A stretch of DNA of 64,000 nt from Epiperipatus broadwayi. Taxonomy: Eukaryota > Onychophora > Udeonychophora > Euonychophora > Peripatidae. The stretch spans positions 26,673,053 through 26,737,052 of the forward strand of contig JAQFVV010012394.1 of assembly GCA_028023455.1 (NCBI GenBank), given 5' to 3'. A program made the position numbers and the translations under genes. This document shows, in pieces, positions 57,800 to 64,000 of the stretch (position 1 is the first letter of the stretch; each line of letters starts with the position of its first letter). The notes below the pieces were generated by a model. It had not been told where the DNA came from, searched no databases, and saw only the letters and a program-made list of their open reading frames with translations.

Positions 57800-57817
57800 G
57801 CCCTAGTTGTTGCGCCA
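57800..57817 (-). other. Primer-binding-site-like sequence, unit 1
   Basis: TGGCGCAACAACTAGGGC on the minus strand starts two bases after the 5' LTR end. TGG is the complement of the tRNA CCA end. I cannot assign a tRNA; only the first seven bases resemble a tRNA-Ser-type PBS. Confidence 0.6.
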
Positions 57818-57819
57818 GA

Positions 57820-59956
57820 TATAACGGGACAGCCTATTTGATAGCCTTAGTTGAGGCATCAAATATAACGGAACGGCATTTAATCATCCCAGTTGATGTA
57901 TTAATTGTAATATAATCAATTATATTTAATGTTTAGAAATCATTAACTTAATGCTTCATAGTTAGGTTCGCCAAATATAACAGAATGGATTATATTTAAA
58001 ATCTAAGTTGGTCTTGTTAAATATAAAGAGATGATTAAATTCCTTAGAAAGAGGATACGCATTTCACTACAATCGGACTTTGGGTCTTCAAGTAGAATGC
58101 TAGAAATGAATCGATGAAATACCAAGTCCATGATTATATATACCTCTATTATGCTAGCTCATTAATCTTTAAATAAGTTTAAATACAATTTAGACCAGGA
58201 CATCCATCTTTCATCCCTCTTTCAGTCACCATTATGCCACGATATTTAAACTCACGGAGAATTTGCAATCAGCTCTTTTCAGGAATAATTTCAAAAACAA
58301 GTTATTTCATATGCCTCTATATAAGCATTAATTATAACTATTATTCATATGACATTTATAATACTAGCATATATATAATATAATTCAATAATGATTAGAC
58401 AAAGAGATCACGTTAACAAATCAATATTTAATAAACAATAAAAAATATAATAGAATAGATAATAAAATATTAATAAATAAATACGGATGAATTTTATCAT
58501 TTTAAAAGAATATTAATAAATGATATTTTTTTATTTAATACCCTATGATAAAACTCAATACTATAATAAACTTTCAAAAATTAAAGAAAATAGCTTAAAT
58601 TAACAGATATATAAAAACAATATCTGGGTTCAAAAATTAATAATTTATGTAACTTATTAATTTATTTACCGTTCTTATTTATATGCTTCACAATTACCCA
58701 TATATAAGTATTATTTGCCATTGTATAACTTATATATTATATGTATTTTTAATAAATAAAAATACATTAAACGTTTACAATATTACGTAGTAAACACAAT
58801 ACAATCCTGTTTAAGATATCTGTCAAATAATAACTATTTTTTATATCCCTCATCTAATTTAATGAATTATGTTAAGCTTTCAATTAATTATATTTAATAA
58901 TAAATATAATTTTCCTTTTAAGATATATATGATGCGATGCCAAATTTGAAATAAAGATAATAATAATAATAATAAACATATTAAAATAATATAAGCATTA
59001 TTATAATATATGTAAATAAATAATAAGGAAACTTAATTATAAGAGAGTTGAGAGTAGATATTGAAGTCTATAGTTCATCATCCCAATGAAGATCTCTTAC
59101 GAAGCATATCACCAATCCATTTGTACAATGATGATTCCATTTATCCTTAAACGATAAACTGTTAATAACATCCAATGACCGGATTAATGTGAAATAAAAT
59201 AAATATTCTTCGAATGTAGATGTTCTTAATCTTCATTTCTCTATTATCACTAGACGTTCTATATATTCAATATTTCAAAATATTTTAAAATAGCATGCAA
59301 GGTTGGTTTCGAAACCTTTTACGATATAATGAGTGTACTACTCAGTGCACATTGTTTTATCCTTAATATATATAATTATCTTAAATTTATATATATCCGA
59401 AGAATAATGGAAGAGTTAAAACAACGTAGTTTCAAAACTTAAACAGACGTTCTTTTCCTTTATATTGCTATTCCTTTAAGATTAAGTAGAAAATTAAATA
59501 TATTTTCCTTGCAGACTTTGAATCCACAAATTATTTTAATTTAAAAAAGTTAATATTTAAATTCCAATCGCTAAATAGTAGTATTGATAGAAGAAAAATG
59601 ATATTTTTAAAGAGAAAAGATTTTCTTTTTCTTTCGTTTTTTTTTTATTTTCCAGAGCACGAACGAATCTGCTCGTGTGTTATATAAGTTCATGTTTAAT
59701 TCAACTATCAATTGTTCCACTGACATTAAGATTTAATAATAAAATAAAAAAAATATATAAGTATTTATTCTTAACTTCAAATCTGGCATTTTACTCAAAA
59801 GCTTAAGGTATATATTATTTAAAACTTAAATGTATATATAAATAGTACATATATGTTACATAATAAAATAGTCAAATAAAAATTTATATTTATAAATAAT
59901 TTCACAAGAGATAAAACACGCTAGACTAATAATAACAACTGTAAGTTACTATTATA
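57820..59956 (-). repeat. LTR 2 of the tandem array (shared between units)
   Basis: About 2137 bp, essentially identical to LTR 1. It serves as 5' LTR of unit 1 and 3' LTR of unit 2. It carries two degenerate LTR-end/PBS modules near its minus-strand 3' end. Confidence 0.88.
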
Positions 59957-59970
59957 TTTCCCCTTCCCTT
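59957..59970 (-). other. Polypurine tract, unit 2
   Basis: Same AAGGGAAGGGGAAA motif at the corresponding position next to LTR 2. Confidence 0.8.
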
Positions 59971-60516
59971 GGGAAATTTAAAATTTTAATTTAAGTTAAA
60001 ATTTTAAACACTTACAACTATTTTAGTATATTCTTATAGTTTAATTGCATTTATAGTTGGATTTTATGAAGGGTTGCATTTTTTTTTTTAACTGGTATAT
60101 CTTCCTAATACTTGGGCTATTTTATTTTTGTGATAATGATCAAAAATAAAAATAAAAAATTAAGGACTTTGATGGGTTAATATTTTTTTTTTTTGTATAA
60201 AAAAAAAATAAAATAAAAAAAAATAATGTGTTTCCTTCTTGGACCACAAATATATTTACTAGCCTTATTCCTGCTTCTTTAAGACTTATGGATTTGAAAA
60301 GGACTAAATAAATACTAGAGTATCCATCTATAAATATGAATTGACTCTATGGTTTTAATTATTTTAAGGCATTAAAGAATACCCTCACCAAAGCTAATGT
60401 TTTTAACTATACTTCTCTTTACATTGATCACTATTATTATTATTTTTTTTATACAACCGTATGGTTTACACTGCCCAATTCTTATCTTGGTCTTCACCTC
60501 ATTTCTTTATAAAACA

Positions 60517-60843
60517 TTATAAGCAGCCAAAATATGGTTTTAAAATTCGTGAATTGTATGTACCACGAATCTCTCCTTCTTGGTTAATCCAAAATGCATT
60601 TGGACCAGCCCTTTTAACGATAGTATAAGGTCCTTCATATGTATTGAAGAATTTATGGTATTTATTCTCCAATGGTTTGCTGGGATGGAAAGTCTTTATC
60701 AAAACTTTATCTCCGACTTTAAATTCATAAATACATTTTTTTTTATTTTGACTTCTATTATTTGCCATTTTAACAAGTTGTTTATGAGCTTTTACTCTAT
60801 CTTCTCTTGTATCCATATATATATCCAGAAAACACATGTGCAT
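60517..60843 (-). CDS. Integrase C-terminal tail fragment, unit 2
   Basis: Its 108 residues are identical to the unit 1 frame at 54877-55203, 5640 bases away, with the same VGDKVLIK, NTYEGPYTIV and GTYNSRILKPYF blocks. As in unit 1, no DDE core or RT accompanies it. The preserved identity reflects recent duplication rather than proven selection. The flanking spacers (about 59971-60516 and 60844-61242) are non-coding. Confidence 0.75.
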   Translation of the reverse strand: MHMCFLDIYMDTREDRVKAHKQLVKMANNRSQNKKKCIYEFKVGDKVLIKTFHPSKPLENKYHKFFNTYEGPYTIVKRAGPNAFWINQEGEIRGTYNSRILKPYFGCL

Positions 60844-61242
60844 TGGCTTAATGCTGATTGCTATTATAGTTAAACAACATCATGCTATATAATATAAATG
60901 TTTGATTTATATATATCCTTATCAAAATATATAATAATGGACTTACATTTTATAAGTGGTGTCAATATCAAATTGCATTATCATGATGCTTAACTGATCT
61001 ACCATTATTACTTATTTACCAACAATAACTTGAACTCTAATAAACCTATAAGTATTTTTTTATACTTTGGTTAACTTGATGCATTTTTATTGCTATTAAT
61101 ATCAACTTCAATTATTTATATACATATATACATTTATTCTCTTAAAAGAACAGCCTAATGGGTTCTATTATTACCGAAAGTCCATTGTCACATCCCAAAG
61201 TCGTAATCTATGAAGTCCTTCCTTATATGTGTGCTTTACTTT

Positions 61243-62904
61243 TTAAGCACATCCATTAACATGTTCAATGAATGTGAAGGGACCTTCATAAGTATTACAC
61301 AACCTATGGAATTGTGAACCTTTCTGTCTTTTAGCTTGTATTATACATATCTTTATTATTGTCTGAAGACTTTTTATAATTTGTTCATCTTCAGGATTAT
61401 GGTGATGCTTCATACACCATAATTTACTTTTAAGACAATTAAATCTATTGCCTTCATTCATATCTTCTAAATTAAACTTTCTATTATAACAACCTTCTTT
61501 TCCATTAAATATTATCATTGATAATGATATTATCAGATGGTTGTCATACAATTTATCAACGCCTTGTTGATGAAATGTTTTATATTTGTTCTGGGAGTAA
61601 AAAAAAATATGATGGGATGACTCAAAATACATTTCACTGTTGTATTCATCTATTATATCTTTAGATAGTGGAGTCATCTCAAGTTTCATAAGTTCATGAT
61701 TTAACTTGTTATTAATACAAAAAATCCGAAGTCTTAATTTATCTAGACATTCAGTATTATCATTTGATTGTGTTTCTCTCAATTCCTGAGACTCGGAATT
61801 TAATTTATATTTCACATGATCCATATCCTCTTCTTTTTCTAAGTTATTTGGATCAGATTCAAACACTTTAGTAATGCTGCAATGATCTTCGACTTCATTG
61901 CTCTGCTGTATGAGAAAATGATAGTCATGACAGTTTTCTTCTGAAATATTCATTTGAACTAAGAGTGATCTGTTTTGGATGCTATCATCATATTCACATA
62001 TCTCAAGCTCAGGGTAAGTTTTGGATTCTTGGCATTTAATTGCCATCAATATTGTTGATACTTTTGTGTCATGAAGTCTTTCTACTTCATTGGCAGTTTG
62101 TTTCGTTTCAACAACTTTGATTTCTACTTGCATCTTTTCCTTAACATTATCAATATCTTTCTTTAAATCATTTAATGCTTGTTTAATTTCTTTGTTATCT
62201 TTTTTAACATTATCCACATTTAAATTTAATTGTTGGATTTTTGTAGATAGTTTATTTTCAATTCCTGTTATTTCAACCTTCAAATCATTTTTTAAACTAT
62301 CTAATTTTTTACTATTATTATCCAATTTTTGATTCAAATCACTTTTTAAACTATTAATATTATCATCCAATTTTTGATTCAAATCACTTTTTAAGTTACA
62401 CATATCATTTCTAAAACTAGTACTATTATCATCCATTTTTTTATTCAAGTTATTTTTTAAGTTACACATATCACTTCTAAAACTAGTACTATTATCATCC
62501 ATTTTTTTATTCAAGTTATTTTTTAAGTTACACATATCACTTCTAAAACTAGTACTATTATCATCCATTTTTTTATTCAAGTTATTTTTTAAATCATCTA
62601 ATTTATTCATAAACATTTGTAACATTTGCTGAATTGTACCAACATTAGATGATTGATTAATCTCAATTGTAGATGATTGATTTAAACCTTCATCAACTAT
62701 ATTTTGTGTTTGAGATAACACTTGATCTAAACTCGGTGTTTGTTGAGGGTATTCAATTATGGTTGTAGAACCCCCAGGTGCTTGTACTAATGATGATTGT
62801 TCAATAATAATATTATCATCATTTAGTTCACTTTGCAAATCATCTTGCATTTGACTAGAGCATTTAATATCTTTGTTTGAATACATTTTCCCACTTCGCA
62901 GCAT
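61243..62904 (-). CDS. Gag-like protein with coiled-coil repeats, unit 2
   Basis: 553 residues, the second copy of the unit 1 gag-like protein. It has two residue differences that I can see: an S to N change in the third 22-residue repeat (RNDMCN) and a D to N in the LDDNSKK segment (LDNNSKK). At the DNA level about five substitutions relative to unit 1 cluster in the 66-bp repeat tract and its edge (62319-62470), while the rest of the frame looks identical. Role and context are as in unit 1: it follows the PBS leader and is the only long frame of the element. Confidence 0.7.
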   Translation of the reverse strand: MLRSGKMYSNKDIKCSSQMQDDLQSELNDDNIIIEQSSLVQAPGGSTTIIEYPQQTPSLDQVLSQTQNIVDEGLNQSSTIEINQSSNVGTIQQMLQMFMNKLDDLKNNLNKKMDDNSTSFRSDMCNLKNNLNKKMDDNSTSFRSDMCNLKNNLNKKMDDNSTSFRNDMCNLKSDLNQKLDDNINSLKSDLNQKLDNNSKKLDSLKNDLKVEITGIENKLSTKIQQLNLNVDNVKKDNKEIKQALNDLKKDIDNVKEKMQVEIKVVETKQTANEVERLHDTKVSTILMAIKCQESKTYPELEICEYDDSIQNRSLLVQMNISEENCHDYHFLIQQSNEVEDHCSITKVFESDPNNLEKEEDMDHVKYKLNSESQELRETQSNDNTECLDKLRLRIFCINNKLNHELMKLEMTPLSKDIIDEYNSEMYFESSHHIFFYSQNKYKTFHQQGVDKLYDNHLIISLSMIIFNGKEGCYNRKFNLEDMNEGNRFNCLKSKLWCMKHHHNPEDEQIIKSLQTIIKICIIQAKRQKGSQFHRLCNTYEGPFTFIEHVNGCA

Positions 62905-63233
62905 AACAAATTTTAACTTAATTCAAATATTACTTAAGTGTATATATATTTTTATAACCAAAATATTATATCGTAAAGTTCTCTACCACCCCATGCTATT
63001 TATATATACTTATGATGTTCTAATAATATATGTGTATATTTTTAAACGTCTATGTCTATATAAAACTTTATCCCACTCAACTCTTGTTTAAAACATAATT
63101 TAATAATTAGTTATTCAAATATTGATCTGTCTAAATCATATTATATATATTACCATTTTTTTTTTTTTATATTAATCTTGCAATTATAAATACCATATAT
63201 AATGAATCGAAATTATAGATTCAATGCCTAAAA

Positions 63234-63322
63234 CGTCGCACACCAGATAAAACGCAGTCTACAGGGTATGAGATTTAATTAATCGAAGCCCTTAACGTTT
63301 GGGTCGCCAGATATAACGGAAT
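63234..63322 (-). repeat. Leader modules resembling the LTR end plus PBS, unit 2
   Basis: Same two modules as in unit 1: the CCGTTATATCTGGCGACCC type and the TTTTATCTGGTGTGCG type. Confidence 0.65.
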
Positions 63323-63440
63323 GTATCTTTATATGATCTCAAATGAAAATTTTCTTTAAACTATACATCTCATATCAATAAATATACTACACATCTCTCA
63401 GGTATGTGGGGTATTTCAAGCTCTAATTAGCTTATTTCGA

Positions 63441-63458
63441 GCCCTAGTTGTTGCGCCA
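63441..63458 (-). other. Primer-binding-site-like sequence, unit 2
   Basis: Identical to the unit 1 PBS-like sequence and again two bases from the LTR end. Confidence 0.6.
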
Positions 63459-63460
63459 GA

Positions 63461-64000
63461 TATAACGGGACAGCCTATTTGATAGCCTTAGTTGAGGCAT
63501 CAAATATAACGGAACGGCATTTAATCATCCCAGTTGATGTATTAATTGTAATATAATCAATTATATTTAATGTTTAGAAATCATTAACTTAATGCTTCAT
63601 AGTTAGGTTCGCCAAATATAACAGAATGGATTATATTTAAAATCTAAGTTGGTCTTGTTAAATATAAAGAGATGATTAAATTCCTTAGAAAGAGGATACG
63701 CATTTCACTACAATCGGACTTTGGGTCTTCAAGTAGAATGCTAGAAATGAATCGATGAAATACCAAGTCCATGATTATATATACCTCTATTATGCTAGCT
63801 CATTAATCTTTAAATAAGTTTAAATACAATTTAGACCAGGACATCCATCTTTCATCCCTCTTTCAGTCACCATTATGCCACGATATTTAAACTCACGGAG
63901 AATTTGCAATCAGCTCTTTTCAGGAATAATTTCAAAAACAAGTTATTTCATATGCCTCTATATAAGCATTAATTATAACTATTATTCATATGACATTTAT
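63461..64000 (-). repeat. LTR 3 of the tandem array, cut by the window end
   Basis: The first 540 bases match LTR 2, including its T where LTR 1 has A. The remainder, and any further units, lie beyond the window. Confidence 0.88.

Overview
This is a strongly AT-rich eukaryotic window, almost certainly from an animal. It holds no host gene that I can recognise. What can be read is a dense, nested layer of transposable elements: APE-type LINEs (an L1/Tx1-like element, RTE-clade fragments, a jockey/CR1-like fragment, and a LINE with an SGNH-hydrolase-like ORF1), two Penelope-like fragments with GIY-YIG domains, three tRNA-related SINE families (called A, B and C here), foldback/MITE families, one hAT-type MITE, minisatellites and microsatellites, and a Ty3/gypsy-like LTR element. 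The LINE types (notably the SGNH-carrying LINE at 10.9-14.8 kb) recall arthropods and especially chelicerates such as ticks. That placement is an inference from remembered family resemblance and is not proven.

Layout. 0-6.7 kb: mostly featureless AT-rich DNA with a 400-bp hAT-like MITE (576-975) and a Penelope-like fragment (2839-3830). 6.8-10.2 kb: a foldback element, SINEs, a 51-bp minisatellite and an RTE tip. 10.9-14.8 kb: a nearly complete but frameshifted LINE on the minus strand. 15.0-16.7 kb: a jockey/CR1-like RT pseudogene broken by three foldback elements. 17.3-21.95 kb: foldback arms, RTE fragments, long AAT/ATC microsatellites and a second Penelope-like fragment. 22.8-24.3 kb: an 845-bp foldback and a tandem SINE-B array. 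25.4-28.4 kb: a foldback, a decayed RTE copy and a 43-bp minisatellite. 30.3-31.0 kb: a SINE-head satellite with higher-order structure. 31.9-43.4 kb: LINE remnants, SINEs of all three families (including a second tandem SINE array at 40.6-41.5 kb) and short hairpin elements. 44.0-50.3 kb: an L1/Tx1-like LINE with both ORFs intact, whose 5' end runs into a 500-base assembly gap (50295-50794). 50.8-51.8 kb: a CpG-rich patch with duplicated CCAAT-containing repeats and a small ORF.

52176-64000: a head-to-tail LTR array, LTR - internal - LTR - internal - LTR (cut by the window end), period about 5.64 kb, LTR about 2.14 kb, all on the minus strand. Each internal region has a primer-binding-site-like sequence, a 553-aa gag-like protein with a coiled-coil repeat, a 108-aa integrase-tail ORF and a polypurine tract. 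No reverse transcriptase, RNase H, protease or integrase core is visible, so the element looks non-autonomous. LTR1 and LTR2 show one substitution by eye, so the array is very young or is an assembly effect.

The most unusual signals are this RT-less tandem LTR array with its repeated LTR-end/PBS modules, the SINE-derived satellites (one with a five-unit higher-order repeat), and the RT pseudogene in which foldback elements sit between duplicated copies of the catalytic-motif segment. All comparisons were made by eye; no alignment or database search was run.
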